Of a DNA stretch of 64,000 bases, positions 9,301 to 24,100 are shown one piece after another. Below the pieces are notes generated by a model. The model worked only from the letters and a program-made list of their open reading frames with translations, did no database searches and was not told the DNA's origin. A program made the translations under genes and the position numbers. Source of the DNA: Megalopta genalis (Eukaryota > Arthropoda > Insecta > Hymenoptera > Halictidae); assembly GCF_051020955.1 (NCBI RefSeq), contig NW_027476345.1, forward strand, positions 124,001-188,000. The letters are read 5' to 3'. The first letter of the stretch is position 1; every line of letters starts with the position of its first letter.

Positions 9301-10020
9301 AACTTCAGTTTTTTAAAATAGAACTTCTTTATTCGTCTCCTAATACTTGCCATCGATGAAAAATATGTTTATTTTGCAAAAAAATCTACTATTCCAATGT
9401 AATGTGAGATGTTGCATTGAAAATGAACTTCACGCGTTCAGTCTGCAGGGGAAATTGTGAAAGCGGCTACCTGATTGGGTTTGCGGAAATATGTCTAGTC
9501 TCAGCCCCTGACTTTTGCTGCTTAACCTCTTAAATCTGCGATTTACGTTCGAGAATTTCGGGCCGGAAACGTAAACAAGCTCGCGCAGCCTTCGAGCCAT
9601 TCGCACGACTTGTACAATACGCTGATCGGGCCAATCGTAAATATTACGGGCATCGCTCGTGGTACGACGGTCGCGGTTGGTAATTTGCCCCATCACAAAT
9701 AGCACAGACAAGGTTCGTGATGCGTTCTTATTATCTCTTCGTATCGTGATCAGTTTCAAGTTATTCTTGATCACATTCGCACATCGAAATTTATCTTCAT
9801 AAATTCTAGAGAAGCATCCCCACAAGATGTTTTCAAGAAAAAGATTTCGTGATGAGAGCAGTGAGATTTGTGCTAATAATTTTGCTAACGAAAGTGACAG
9901 TAGTGACAATATATGTTCTGTTCGAAGAAAATGCATGCGATTAGATATTGATGATACTTCTGACGACGATCAACTACCAGAGCCCTGGCTTTGGAGAGGA
10001 ATAAGAAATAGTCCAAAAAT
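5009..10020 (+). repeat. Array unit 2
   Basis: Differs from unit 1 by a small variant block near 6172 (also seen in units 7 and 9), the second intron haplotype (also in 5-10 and 13), and a private altered start of the TA tract near 9153. Confidence 0.97.
7285..8285 (+). CDS. Zinc-finger gene, copy 2
   Basis: Exons 7285-7335 and 7812-8285; TATA box at 7112. Protein identical to copy 1. Intron of the second haplotype. Confidence 0.6.
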
Positions 10021-11092
10021 CTGAGACTATACGATGACTGCTAGCCTAAGAGAGGCAGCCTCACTCTGACTTAGGAGGAAGTAGAAGAGAATTAGATATA
10101 TTTAATCTAATATTTATTTGATGACATATTCTGGCAAAATATTGTAACCGAAACTAACCGGTATGCAGATCAAATACGAGTGAATCCATGCAGAACAGGA
10201 GAAATCGACGACACTTGATTTCCTGTAGGTTCTAACGAAATCAAAAGATATTTTGCATTGTCCATAATAACTGCACAGGTAAAAAAACCAGAAAAACAAA
10301 TGAATTGGTCGAAGAGGGCTGTTATTGAAAGGCCGATGAAATGCCTTTGAAAAGATATCTGCAAATTACAAGGTGTTTGCATTTCGCAAACAATAATCTG
10401 TTTGTCAATACAGATAAATTGAGCAAGATTAAACCTGTGATCAATTATTTGAACAAAAACTTTAAAGAAGTATATATAATGAAAGAGAAGACAATGCTAT
10501 TGATGAATCGCTCATGAAATTGTAGGGGCGCTTATCTTATAGGCAATTTAACCCGTCATAAAAGGCTGACTCATCGAAATGACTACACAAGGATCCAATC
10601 GTACTCCAAAACCACATTGTATTACAGAGTACAACAAGGGAATGAATGGAATTGATCTCCAAGACCAAATATTAGCAAGCTTTCCAGTAGTGAGGAAATA
10701 CATGAAAGGAAGTAAAAAAAATATTTTTATCTGCTGGTCTAATTAATTCCTACATTTTATGCAACGAAATAAATAACGGGTGGAAACAATGTTACGTTGA
10801 CTATAGGATCAACATAGCCGAATCACTATTGAAGAATATGCCAAAACCGAATTATAGAGAACGAGGACAATTATCTTCCGGAGATATGCCAGAAAGACTG
10901 CACTCGAAGTATTGGGCTCATTCTCCAAAACATATTGACCCAGCAGCATCAAAATTAAGGCCGTCAAAACCTTGTAGGGTTTGCCAAAAAAATAAAAAAC
11001 GTATAGAAACAACGTGGGAGTGTAAGAAGTGAAAAGTTCCCTTACATCTACCAGAATGATTCGAATTGTCTCACACTATTGCAGATTATTAA
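9827..11092 (+). pseudogene. piggyBac transposase pseudogene, unit 2/3 junction
   Basis: Same disablements as the copy at 4815. A private substitution near 10229 lies in the early-domain frame. Confidence 0.88.
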
Positions 11093-14000
11093 TTTTGTAT
11101 TACTGATTTTCGTGTAAATAAACTTTTTGTAGTACTTGCATCTACCACAATTATTGCATCAGGCTGTAATTACTTATCAAATATTTTTAATTTTAAAAGG
11201 GCGCCGCCGCTAATATTTATATTTGGCCCGATCATCGTACTACGGGCTATGCCCGTAATATTCACTTTTGGCCCGATCAGCGTACTACGGGCTATGCCCG
11301 TAGTTGTCGTTTAACAATTTGAGCGCCACGCTGATTTTTAAGGAAGTCCCCGCCAGGCCACGCGCGCCGCTTAAAAGCGCTGAAATTGTAGAGCCAATGT
11401 TTCTTATCGCAGTAGAAGATAGTTTACGTTAAGAACGTGATCCTTATAAGCATTCATTCAACACGTTGGACGCCAAGTCTGTTTTGTTCTCTTTACCGTT
11501 TGACCCGCTAGATAAGATTTTATCGAAATGGATTCGTGGCCGGCATTACTTTTACGACAAACCAGTTCATTGCAGTACTTGGTCCTGTGCAGACAAAAAT
11601 TTTCTTTAACCCTAAGCGTCAAAATCCCAGTCCGAGAGTGTGTGTGAAAGACGGTCTAAAAAACAACAACACAAACTCCAAAGAAAACCGGGAAAAGGCT
11701 CTGTAGTACGAAAATATTGTTAATTATGTTATGATAAAAATGTAACAAAAGATGGTAGAGTAATGGCCAGGAGAAAGACTAAGCGAGGTGTCACATTTTG
11801 TAATACCCGTAAAGGAGATCGGTTATTATGTTTACCGTGTTTGAATGAAATCCATTAATCCTGTAATGAGTCAAAATTATGTAAATTTGAAATAATTTTT
11901 CTGTAAATACATAAAACAGTGTAAATTTTATAGTTCTATATCATGTTACACGATGTCAGCCAGTGGTGGTTGACGCGGCCTAAACGGAAAGTCTAGTGTC
12001 AGCCACCGATGGCTGACGTGGCGCTCAACGTATTAAGGGGGGATAAAAGGGACGGTTGGATCCACCCGATGGCCTGTCATTGGCTAACTGAAACGAGATT
12101 CTAACGCAGTAGCTTCAGATTTTTATAAAAGCAACTTGCTTCGTCTTCTACCTCTCATTTTGATCCTGCTTGCCACAGAAAATCTGCGTTGCGTCGACGA
12201 GTCTGAACAGCTAGTATAGCTAGAAGGAATTGCTATAGTGTCTTCGAAGTGACAGTTTCCGTGCAACTAGAAGGAATTCTTACAGTGATTTTTACGATGA
12301 TTCGCTCTATTACCGATCTTGCCAAGGATTGCGCTCCTTCGAATGAGGTAATTAATTTTTGATCTTTTAATTTCGCAAGTTCGCCGTAGTTTCAGGATCA
12401 TACAATTATGTTGTCCAAATTTGTATATTGTAACTGGTTTATAAAATTGATTGCCATTTTTTATAGAATCTTAAATGACTAACGTCAGAGAATGCATTAG
12501 GATCAACAGAATTAATAAAAAATTCATGATGCCATTCAAAAAGTGATATGGTTAATAGACTCATCTAATAATTTGGAGATAAACAAAATTAAAATACAGG
12601 CTCGATAAATTATTTAACGACTAACTGAATTAATATATGCATTCTCATTAATATAATGCATTCTCTGTTACCGTATTTAACCAATAGATGAAATAATTTT
12701 CAAATCCATTAAATTATTCTCACAAATACAATTAAGTAATTTGGCAATCAACCGAACCAATATACAAATTTACAAAATAATATATATATGTAATAAGAAC
12801 GAAATATTCGCTTTTCGTTACAGAGATCGAGAAATGGAGCGAATAACGAGGCGTCCGCTGCGATGGACGAAATACATGAACAGCTCGCAGTACGGTTTCT
12901 TGTAAAGAGATCGAAAACCTACACGATCGGCAAACACCCGTCGTCAAGAAGACAGAGACAATCGAGTAGGGTTGCGAGGACTGTTGCGAGGACGATTGCG
13001 AGTTCCATTCCGAGTTTGTCTGCCAGTTCGATTGCCAGATTGATTTCGAGTCCAATTGCGAATTCGATTGCGAGTTCGAGTTCGACTGTAAGTTCGACTG
13101 CGAGTCCATCTTCGAATTCGACCGCACAAGAATCTCTGCAATATTTACGCTTGGCGCCAAGAACAGGGCACAGAACCCTAGCGGAACCGCAGTTCAAGGA
13201 ACCGCTAACTTATCAATGTTATTATTGCCCGAAATACTTTCTGCACAAAATGGTCTATAGACAGCACGCAATTTGCCATATTCGGAAGCTCCACTGATAT
13301 ACGAAATACAAGAAGGGATACAAATCGATAATAGAAAAGAGAAGACACGAATTTTTTTCGATCGCGTCGCATAAAACAATCGGCTCTTTTCAGGGCCATA
13401 CATATTAACCCCGGAAAGTACGTCCATAAATATTATTGATAAGTGATCAGTGTTTAGTGACCATGTAGTGAAAGTAAACGTTGAAATTGCCTGCCCGGAG
13501 ACATTCTTCTCTTCGTCACCGTCGGCTACAGATCAGCTGCGCAGTTCATCAAAAATTGTACGAGGTCAATGCACTATCCTCCTGCACCCATTTCCGTGCA
13601 TGAAGTGGATTTACAACTAAATGGGTGAGTTTTTTATTAATTATATTCTTCATATACAAATTACATACGCCTTTTAACGCGAATATTTATTATTAAATTA
13701 GCTTTGCGAATCATTCGTTGAACTGTGTTCGGAAACGGTATTATTTAAATTAAAATATCATTTACGTACCTTGTTAAACTTCACTGTACACCTTGCTTAA
13801 AAATTTCGTATCTTACACACGAGGTGTCATGCACACTAGAAAATTAAAACGGCCGTCACGGTTAAATTACTTATTATTTTGAATTCGAAAAATTAGTAAA
13901 TATTCTTCAGACATTCTGAAGTAAGAATAAATAGCGTTCTTCTTAAAATTATCACTGTAATGTAATAAAATTAAATTCGGAAGTTCACGCACCGTGACTT

Positions 14001-15028
14001 GTTCATTGATGCGAAAGCAGCACTTCACCTCTCATTGGTCAGTGTTTATCGTTAATAACTCGTAAACAAAGCCGCGGATTGTATTTTCGCAAAGGAAAAA
14101 GTTACTTCAAATGACCTTAGCTATCCCTCATTTTCTGCTGTTAAAATAATTGTGGAACGCCCTGTACATATATATAATGGAAATTACTTTTCTTAGACAT
14201 CAAATTATAAAAACATATCAATCGTAATCAAATAAAGTTTTCATTTAATCTCAAAACAAAACATGTTTCAATGCTTTCTATAAATACTATAGAAATTGAA
14301 AGAGTATCAACTTCAGTTTTTTAAAATAGAACTTCTTTATTCGTCTCCTAATACTTGCCATCGATGAAAAATATGTTTATTTTGCAAAAAAATCTACTAT
14401 TCCAATGTAATGTGAGATGTTGCATTGAAAATGAACTTCACGCGTTCAGTCTGCAGGGGAAATTGTGAAAGCGGCTACCTGATTGGGTTTGCGGAAATAT
14501 GTCTAGTCTCAGCCCCTGACTTTTGCTGCTTAACCTCTTAAATCTGCGATTTACGTTCGAGAATTTCGGGCCGGAAACGTAAACAAGCTCGCGCAGCCTT
14601 CGAGCCATTCGCACGACTTGTACAATACGCTGATCGGGCCAATCGTAAATATTACGGGCATCGCTCGTGGTACGACGGTCGCGGTTGGTAATTTGCCCCA
14701 TCACAAATAGCACAGACAAGGTTCGTGATGCGTTCTTATTATCTCTTCGTATCGTGATCAGTTTCAAGTTATTCTTGATCACATTCGCACATCGAAATTT
14801 ATCTTCATAAATTCTAGAGAAGCATCCCCACAAGATGTTTTCAAGAAAAAGATTTCGTGATGAGAGCAGTGAGATTTGTGCTAATAATTTTGCTAACGAA
14901 AGTGACAGTAGTGACAATATATGTTCTGTTCGAAGAAAATGCATGCGATTAGATATTGATGATACTTCTGACGACGATCAACTACCAGAGCCCTGGCTTT
15001 GGAGAGGAATAAGAAATAGTCCAAAAAT
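10021..15028 (+). repeat. Array unit 3
   Basis: Has a private A-to-G change near 10229. It shares with unit 12 a pair of changes just upstream of the zinc-finger gene promoter (near 12060 and 12077). Confidence 0.97.
12297..13297 (+). CDS. Zinc-finger gene, copy 3
   Basis: Exons 12297-12347 and 12824-13297; TATA box at 12124. Protein identical to copy 1. Confidence 0.6.
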
Positions 15029-16100
15029 CTGAGACTATACGATGACTGCTAGCCTAAGAGAGGCAGCCTCACTCTGACTTAAGAGGAAGTAGAAGAGAAT
15101 TAGATATATTTAATCTAATATTTATTTGATGACATATTCTGGCAAAATATTGTAACCGTAACTAACCGGTATGCAGATCAAATACGAGTGAATCCATGCA
15201 GAACAGGAGAAATCGACGACACTTGATTTCCTGTAGATTCTAACGAAATCAAAAGATATTTTGCATTGTCCATAATAACTGCACAGGTAAAAAAACCAGA
15301 AAAACAAATGAATTGGTCGAAGAGGGCTGTTATTGAAAGGCCGATGAAATGCCTTTGAAAAGATATCTGCAAATTACAAGGTGTTTGCATTTCGCAAACA
15401 ATAATCTGTTTGTCAATACAGATAAATTGAGCAAGATTAAACCTGTGATCAATTATTTGAACAAAAACTTTAAAGAAGTATATATAATGAAAGAGAAGAC
15501 AATGCTATTGATGAATCGCTCATGAAATTGTAGGGGCGCTTATCTTATAGGCAATTTAATCCGTCATAAAAGGCTGACTCATCGAAATGACTACACAAGG
15601 ATCCAATCGTACTCCAAAACCACATTGTATTACAGAGTACAACAAGGGAATGAATGGAATTGATCTCCAAGACCAAATATTAGCAAGCTTTCCAGTAGTG
15701 AGGAAATACATGAAAGGAAGTAAAAAAAATATTTTTATCTGCTGGTCTAATTAATTCCTACATTTTATGCAACGAAATAAATAACGGGTGGAAACAATGT
15801 TACGTTGACTATAGGATCAACATAGCCGAATCACTATTGAAGAATATGCCAAAACCGAATTATAGAGAACGAGGACAATTATCTTCCGGAGATATGCCAG
15901 AAAGACTGCACTCGAAGTATTGGGCTCATTCTCCAAAACATATTGACCCAGCAGCATCAAAATTAAGGCCGTCAAAACCTTGTAGGGTTTGCCAAAAAAA
16001 TAAAAAACGTATAGAAACAACGTGGGAGTGTAAGAAGTGAAAAGTTCCCTTACATCTACCAGAATGATTCGAATTGTCTCACACTATTGCAGATTATTAA
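14835..16100 (+). pseudogene. piggyBac transposase pseudogene, unit 3/4 junction
   Basis: Same disablements as the copy at 4815, with private substitutions near 15081, 15159 and 15560. Confidence 0.88.
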
Positions 16101-17231
16101 TTTTGTATTACTGATTTTCGTGTAAATAAACTTTTTGTAGTACTTGCATCTACCACAATTATTGCATCAGGCTGTAATTACTTATCAAATATTTTTAATT
16201 TTAAAAGGGCGCCGCCGCTAATATTTATATTTGGCCCGATCATCGTACTACGGGCTATGCCCGTAATATTCACTTTTGGCCCGATCAGCGTACTACGGGC
16301 TATGCCCGTAGTTGTCGTTTAACAATTTGAGCGCCACGCTGATTTTTAAGGAAGTCCCCGCCAGGCCACGCGCGCCGCTTAAAAGCGCTGAAATTGTAGA
16401 GCCAATGTTTCTTATCGCAGTAGAAGATAGTTTACGTTAAGAACGTGATCCTTATAAGCATTCATTCAACACGTTGGACGCCAAGTCTGTTTTGTTCTCT
16501 TTACCGTTTGACCCGCTAGATAAGATTTTATCGAAATGGATTCGTGGCCGGCATTACTTTTACGACAAACCAGTTCATTGCAGTACTTGGTCCTGTGCAG
16601 ACAAAAATTTTCTTTAACACTAAGCGTCAAAATCCCAGTCCGAGAGTGTGTGTGAAAGACGGTCTAAAAAACAACAACACAAACTCCAAAGAAAACCGGG
16701 AAAAGGCTCTGTAGTACGAAAATATTGTTAATTATGTTATGATAAAAATGTAACAAAAGATGGTAGAGTAATGGCCAGGAGAAAGACTAAGCGAGGTGTC
16801 ACATTTTGTAATACCCGTAAAGGAGATCGGTTATTATGTTTACCGTGTTTGAATGAAATCCATTAATCCTGTAATGAGTCAAAATTATGTAAATTTGAAA
16901 TAATTTTTCTGTAAATCCATAAAACAGTGTAAATTTTATAGTTCTATATCATGTTACACGATGTCAGCCAGTGGTGGTTGACGCGGCCTAAACGGAAAGT
17001 CTAGTGTCAGCCACCGATGGCTGACGTGGCGCTCAACGTATTAAGGGGGGATAAAAGGGACGGTTGGATCCACCCGATGGCCTGCCATTGGCTAACTGAA
17101 ACGAGATTCTAACGCAGTAGCTTCAGATTTTTATAAAAGCAACTTGCTTCGTCTTCTACCTCTCATTTTGACCCTGCTTGCCACAGAAAATCTGCGTTGC
17201 GTCGACGAGTCTGAACAGCTAGTATAGCTAG

Positions 17232-17246
17232 ATGGAATTGCTATAG
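17232..17246 (+). promoter_or_regulatory. Copy-specific upstream ORF in the zinc-finger gene leader (unit 4)
   Basis: An A-to-T change turns AGAAGG into AGATGG and creates ATG GAA TTG CTA TAG, a four-codon upstream frame 59 bases before the main ATG. Short upstream frames commonly lower translation of the main frame; that effect is inferred here. Confidence 0.55.
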
Positions 17247-17304
17247 TGTCTTCGAAGTGACAGTTTCCGTGCAACTAGAAGGAATTCTTACAGTGATTTT
17301 TACG

Positions 17305-18305
17305 ATGATTCGCTCTATTACCGATCTTGCCAAGGATTGCGCTCCTTCGAATGAGGTAATTAATTTTTGATCTTTTAATTTCGCAAGTTCGCCGTAGTTT
17401 CAGGATCATACAATTATGTTGTCCAAATTTGTATATTGTAACTGGTTTATAAAATTGATTGCCATTTTTTATAGAATCTTAAATGACTAACGTCAGAGAA
17501 TGCATTAGGATCAACAGAATTAATAAAAAATTCATGATGCCATTCAAAAAGTGATATGGTTAATAGACTCATCTAATAATTTGGAGATAAACAAAATTAA
17601 AATACAGGCTCGATAAATTATTTAACGACTAACTGAATTAATATATGCATTCTCATTAATATAATGCATTCTCTGTTACCGTATTTAACCAATAGATGAA
17701 ATAATTTTCAAATCCATTAAATTATTCTCACAAATACAATTAAGTAATTTGGCGATCAACCGAACCAATATACAAATTTACAAAATAATATATATATGTA
17801 ATAAGAACGAAATATTCGCTTTTCGTTACAGAGATCGAGAAATGGAGCGAATAACGAGGCGTCCGCTGCGATGGACGAAATACATGAACAGCTCGCAGTA
17901 CGGTTTCTTGTAAAGAGATCGAAAACCTACACGATCGGCAAACACCCGTCGTCAAGAAGACAGAGACAATCGAGTAGGGTTGCGAGGACTGTTGCGAGGA
18001 CGATTGCGAGTTCCATTCCGAGTTTGTCTGCCAGTTCGATTGCCAGATTGATTTCGAGTCCAATTGCGAATTCGATTGCGAGTTCGAGTTCGACTGTAAG
18101 TTCGACTGCGAGTCCATCTTCGAATTCGACCGCACAAGAATCTCTGCAATATTTACGCTTGGCGCCAAGAACAGGGCACAGAACCCTAGCGGAACCGCAG
18201 TTCAAGGAACCGCTAACTTATCAATGTTATTATTGCCCGAAATACTTTCTGCACAAAATGGTCTATAGACAGCACGCAATTTGCCATATTCGGAAGCTCC
18301 ACTGA
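17305..18305 (+). CDS. Zinc-finger gene, copy 4 (with upstream ORF)
   Basis: Exons 17305-17355 and 17832-18305; TATA box at 17132. Protein identical to copy 1, but the leader contains the extra upstream frame at 17232. Confidence 0.58.
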
Positions 18306-19846
18306 TATACGAAATACAAGAAGGGATACAAATCGATAATAGAAAAGAGAAGACACGAATTTTTTTCGATCGCGTCGCATAAAACAATCGGCTCTTTTCA
18401 GGGCCATACATATTAACCCCGGAAAGTACGTCCATAAATATTATTGATAAGTGATCAGTGTTTAGTGACCATGTAGTGAAAGTAAACGTTGAAATTGCCT
18501 GCCCGGAGACATTCTTCTCTTCGTCACCGTCGGCTACAGATCAGCTGCGCAGTTCATCAAAAATTGTACGAGGTCAATGCACTATCCTCCTGCACCCATT
18601 TCCGTGCATGAAGTGGATTTACAACTAAATGGGTGAGTTTTTTATTAATTATATTCTTCATATACAAATTACATACGCCTTTTAACGCGAATATTTATTA
18701 TTAAATTAGCTTTGCGAATCATTCGTTGAACTGTGTTCGGAAACGGTATTATTTAAATTAAAATATCATTTACGTACCTTGTTAAACTTCACTGTACACC
18801 TTGCTTAAAAATTTCGTATCTTACACACGAGGTGTCATGCACACTAGAAAATTAAAACGGCCGTCACGGTTAAATTACTTATTATTTTGAATTCGAAAAA
18901 TTAGTAAATATTCTTCAGACATTCTGAAGTAAGAATAAATAGCGTTCTTCTTAAAATTATCACTGTAATGTAATAAAATTAAATTCGGAAGTTCACGCAC
19001 CGTGACTTGTTCATTGATGCGAAAGCAGCACTTCACCTCTCATTGGTCAGTGTTTATCGTTAATAACTCGTAAACAAAGCCGCGGATTGTATTTTCGCAA
19101 AGGAAAAAGTTACTTCAAATGACCTTAGCTATCCCTCATTTTCTGCTGTTAAAATAATTGTGGAACGCCCTGTACATATATATATATAATGGAAATTACT
19201 TTCCTTAGACATCAAATTATAAAAACATATCAATCGTAATCAAATAAAGTTTTCATTTAATCTCAAAACAAAACATATTTCAATGCTTTCTATAAATACT
19301 ATAGAAATTGAAAGAGTATCAACTTCAGTTTTTTAAAATAGAACTTCTTTATTCGTCTCCTAATACTTGCCATCGATGAAAAATATGTTTATTTTGCAAA
19401 AAAATCTACTATTCCAATGTAATGTGAGATGTTGCATTGAAAATGAACTTCACGCGTTCAGTCTGCAGGGGAAATTGTGAAAGCGGCTACCTGATTGGGT
19501 TTGCGGAAATATGTCTAGTCTCAGCCCCTGACTTTTGCTGCTTAACCTCTTAAATCTGCGATTTACGTTCGAGAATTTCGGGCCGGAAACGTAAACAAGC
19601 TCGCGCAGCCTTCGAGCCATTCGCACGACTTGTACAATACGCTGATCGGGCCAATCGTAAATATTACGGGCATCGCTCGTGGTACGACGGTCGCGGTTGG
19701 TAATTTGCCCCATCACAAATAGCACAGACAAGGTTCGTGATGCGTTCTTATTATCTCTTCGTATCGTGATCAGTTTCAAGTTATTCTTGATCACATTCGC
19801 ACATCGAAATTTATCTTCATAAATTCTAGAGAAGCATCCCCACAAG

Positions 19847-21112
19847 ATGTTTTCAAGAAAAAGATTTCGTGATGAGAGCAGTGAGATTTGTGCTAATAAT
19901 TTTGCTAACGAAAGTGACAGTAGTGACAATATATGTTCTGTTCGAAGAAAATGCATGCGATTAGATATTGATGATACTTCTGACGACGATCAACTACCAG
20001 AGCCCTGGCTTTGGAGAGGAATAAGAAATAGTCCAAAAATCTGAGACTATACGATGACTGCTAGCCTAAGAGAGGCAGCCTCACTCTGACTTAGGAGGAA
20101 GTAGAAGAGAATTAGATATATTTAATCTAATATTTATTTGATGACATATTCTGGCAAAATATTGTAACCGAAACTAACCGGTATGCAGATCAAATACGAG
20201 TGAATCCATGCAGAACAGGAGAAATCGACGACACTTGATTTCCTGTAGATTCTAACGAAATCAAAAGATATTTTGCATTGTCCATAATAACTGCACAGGT
20301 AAAAAAACCAGAAAAACAAATGAATTGGTCGAAGAGGGCTGTTATTGAAAGGCCGATGAAATGCCTTTGAAAAGATATCTGCAAATTACAAGGTGTTTGC
20401 ATTTCGCAAACAATAATCTGTTTGTCAATACAGATAAATTGAGCAAGATTAAACCTGTGATCAATTATTTGAACAAAAACTTTAAAGAAGTATATATAAT
20501 GAAAGAGAAGACAATGCTATTGATGAATCGCTCATGAAATTGTAGGGGCGCTTATCTTATAGGCAATTTAACCCGTCATAAAAGGCTGACTCATCGAAAT
20601 GACTACACAAGGATCCAATCGTACTCCAAAACCACATTGTATTACAGAGTACAACAAGGGAATGAATGGAATTGATCTCCAAGACCAAATATTAGCAAGC
20701 TTTCCAGTAGTGAGGAAATACATGAAAGGAAGTAAAAAAAATATTTTTATCTGCTGGTCTAATTAATTCCTACATTTTATGCAACGAAATAAATAACGGG
20801 TGGAAACAATGTTACGTTGACTATAGGATCAACATAGCCGAATCACTATTGAAGAATATGCCAAAACCGAATTATAGAGAACGAGGACAATTATCTTCCG
20901 GAGATATGCCAGAAAGACTGCACTCGAAGTATTGGGCTCATTCTCCAAAACATATTGACCCAGCAGCATCAAAATTAAGGCCGTCAAAACCTTGTAGGGT
21001 TTGCCAAAAAAATAAAAAACGTATAGAAACAACGTGGGAGTGTAAGAAGTGAAAAGTTCCCTTACATCTACCAGAATGATTCGAATTGTCTCACACTATT
21101 GCAGATTATTAA
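19847..21112 (+). pseudogene. piggyBac transposase pseudogene, unit 4/5 junction
   Basis: Same disablements as the copy at 4815. Confidence 0.88.
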
Positions 21113-24100
21113 TTTTGTATTACTGATTTTCGTGTAAATAAACTTTTTGTAGTACTTGCATCTACCACAATTATTGCATCAGGCTGTAATTACTTATCAA
21201 ATATTTTTAATTTTAAAAGGGCGCCGCCGCTAATATTTATATTTGGCCCGATCATCGTACTACGGGCTATGCCCGTAATATTCACTTTTGGCCCGATCAG
21301 CGTACTACGGGCTATGCCCGTAGTTGTCGTTTAACAATTTGAGCGCCACGCTGATTTTTAAGGAAGTCCCCGCCAGGCCACGCGCGCCGCTTAAAAGCGC
21401 TGAAATTGTAGAGCCAATGTTTCTTATCGCAGTAGAAGATAGTTTACGTTAAGAACGTGATCCTTATAAGCATTCATTCAACACGTTGGACGCCAAGTCT
21501 GTTTTGTTCTCTTTACCGTTTGACCCGCTAGATAAGATTTTATCGAAATGGATTCGTGGCCGGCATTACTTTTACGACAAACCAGTTCATTGCAGTACTT
21601 GGTCCTGTGCAGACAAAAATTTTCTTTAACCCTAAGCGTCAAAATGCCAGTCCGAGAGTGTGTGTGAAAGACGGTCTAAAAAACAACAACACAAACTCCA
21701 AAGAAAACCGGGAAAAGGCTCTGTAGTACGAAAATATTGTTAATTATGTTATGATAAAAATGTAACAAAAGATGGTAGAGTAATGGCCAGGAGAAAGACT
21801 AAGCGAGGTGTCACATTTTGTAATACCCGTAAAGGAGATCGGTTATTATGTTTACCGTGTTTGAATGAAATCCATTAATCCTGTAATGAGTCAAAATTAT
21901 GTAAATTTGAAATAATTTTTCTGTAAATCCATAAAACAGTGTAAATTTTATAGTTCTATATCATGTTACACGATGTCAGCCAGTGGTGGTTGACGCGGCC
22001 TAAACGGAAAGTCTAGTGTCAGCCACCGATGGCTGACGTGGCGCTCAACGTATTAAGGGGGGATAAAAGGGACGGTTGGGTCCACCCGATGGCCTGCCAT
22101 TGGCTAACTGAAACGAGATTCTAACGCAGTAGCTTCAGATTTTTATAAAAGCAACTTGCTTCGTCTTCTACCTCTCATTTTGATCCTGCTTGCCACAGAA
22201 AATCTGCGTTGCGTCGACGAGTCTGAACAGCTAGTATAGCTAGAAGGAATTGCTATAGTGTCTTCGAAGTGACAGTTTCCGTGCAACTAGAAGGAATTCT
22301 TACAGTGATTTTTACGATGATTCGCTCTATTACCGATCTTGCCAAGGATTGCGCTCCTTCGAATGAGGTAATTAATTTTTGACCTTTTAATTTCGCAAGT
22401 TCGCCGTAGTTTCAGGATCATACAATTATGTTGTCCAAATTTGTATATTGTAACTGGTTTATAAAATTGATTGCCATTTTTTATAGAATCTTAAATGACT
22501 AACGTCAGAGAATGCATTAGGATCAACAGAATTAATAAAAAATTCATGATGTCATTCAAAAAGTGATATGGTTAATAGACTCATCTAATAATTTGGAGAT
22601 AAACAAAATTAAAATACAGGCTCGATAAATTATTTAACGACTAACTGAATTAATATATGCATTCTCATTAATATAATGCATTCTCTGTTACCGTATTTAA
22701 CCAATAGATGAAATAATTTTCAAATCCATTAAATTATTCTCACAAATACAATTAAGTAATTTGGCGATCAACCGAACCAATATACAAATTTACAAAATAA
22801 TATATATATGTAATAAGAACGAAATATTCGCTTTTCGTTACAGAGATCGAGAAATGGAGCGAATAACGAGGCGTCCGCTGCGATGGACGAAATACATGAA
22901 CAGCTCGCAGTACGGTTTCTTGTAAAGAGATCGAAAAGCTACACGATCGGCAAACACCCGTCGTCAAGAAGACAGAGACAATCGAGTAGGGTTGCGAGGA
23001 CTGTTGCGAGGACGATTGCGAGTTCCATTCCGAGTTTGTCTGCCAGTTCGATTGCCAGATTGATTTCGAGTCCAATTGCGAATTCGATTGCGAGTTCGAG
23101 TTCGACTGTAAGTTCGACTGCGAGTCCATCTTCGAATTCGACCGCACAAGAATCTCTGCAATATTTACGCTTAGCGCCAAGAACAGGGCACAGAACCCTA
23201 GCGGAACCGCAGTTCAAGGAACCGCTAACTTATCAATGTTATTATTGCCCGAAATACTTTCTGCACAAAATGGTCTATAGACAGCACGCAATTTGCCATA
23301 TTCGGAAGCTCCACTGATATACGAAATACAAGAAGGGATACAAATCGATAATAGAAAAGAGAAGACACGAATTTTTTTCGATCGCGTCGCATAAAACAAT
23401 CGGCTCTTTTCAGGGCCATACATATTAACCCCGGAAAGTACGTCCATAAATATTATTGATAAGTGATCAGTGTTTAGTGACCATGTAGTGAAAGTAAACG
23501 TTGAAATTGCCTGCCCGGAGACATTCTTCTCTTCGTCACCGTCGGCTACAGATCAGCTGCGCAGTTCATCAAAAATTGTACGAGGTCAATGCACTATCCT
23601 CCTGCACCCATTTCCGTGCATGAAGTGGATTTACAACTAAATGGGTGAGTTTTTTATTAATTATATTCTTCATATACAAATTACATACGCCTTTTAACGC
23701 GAATATTTATTATTAAATTAGCTTTGCGAATCATTCGTTGAACTGTGTTCGGAAACGGTATTATTTAAATTAAAATATCATTTACGTACCTTGTTAAACT
23801 TCACTGTACACCTTGCTTAAAAATTTCGTATCTTACACACGAGGTGTCATGCACACTAGAAAATTAAAACGGCCGTCACGGTTAAATTACTTATTATTTT
23901 GAATTCGAAAAATTAGTAAATATTCTTCAGACATTCTGAAGTAAGAATAAATAGCGTTCTTCTTAAAATTATCACTGTAATGTAATAAAATTAAATTCGG
24001 AAGTTCACGCACCGTGACTTGTTCATTGATGCGAAAGCAGCACTTCACCTCTCATTGGTCAGTGTTTATCGTTAATAACTCGTAAACAAAGCCGCGGATT

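Larger units (their letters stand above)
15029..20040 (+). repeat. Array unit 4
   Basis: Shares with unit 11 three diagnostic changes: near 16619, near 17172 in the 5' leader of the zinc-finger gene, and at 17233, which creates an upstream ATG. It also has private changes near 15081, 15159 and 15560 that unit 11 lacks. Confidence 0.97.
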
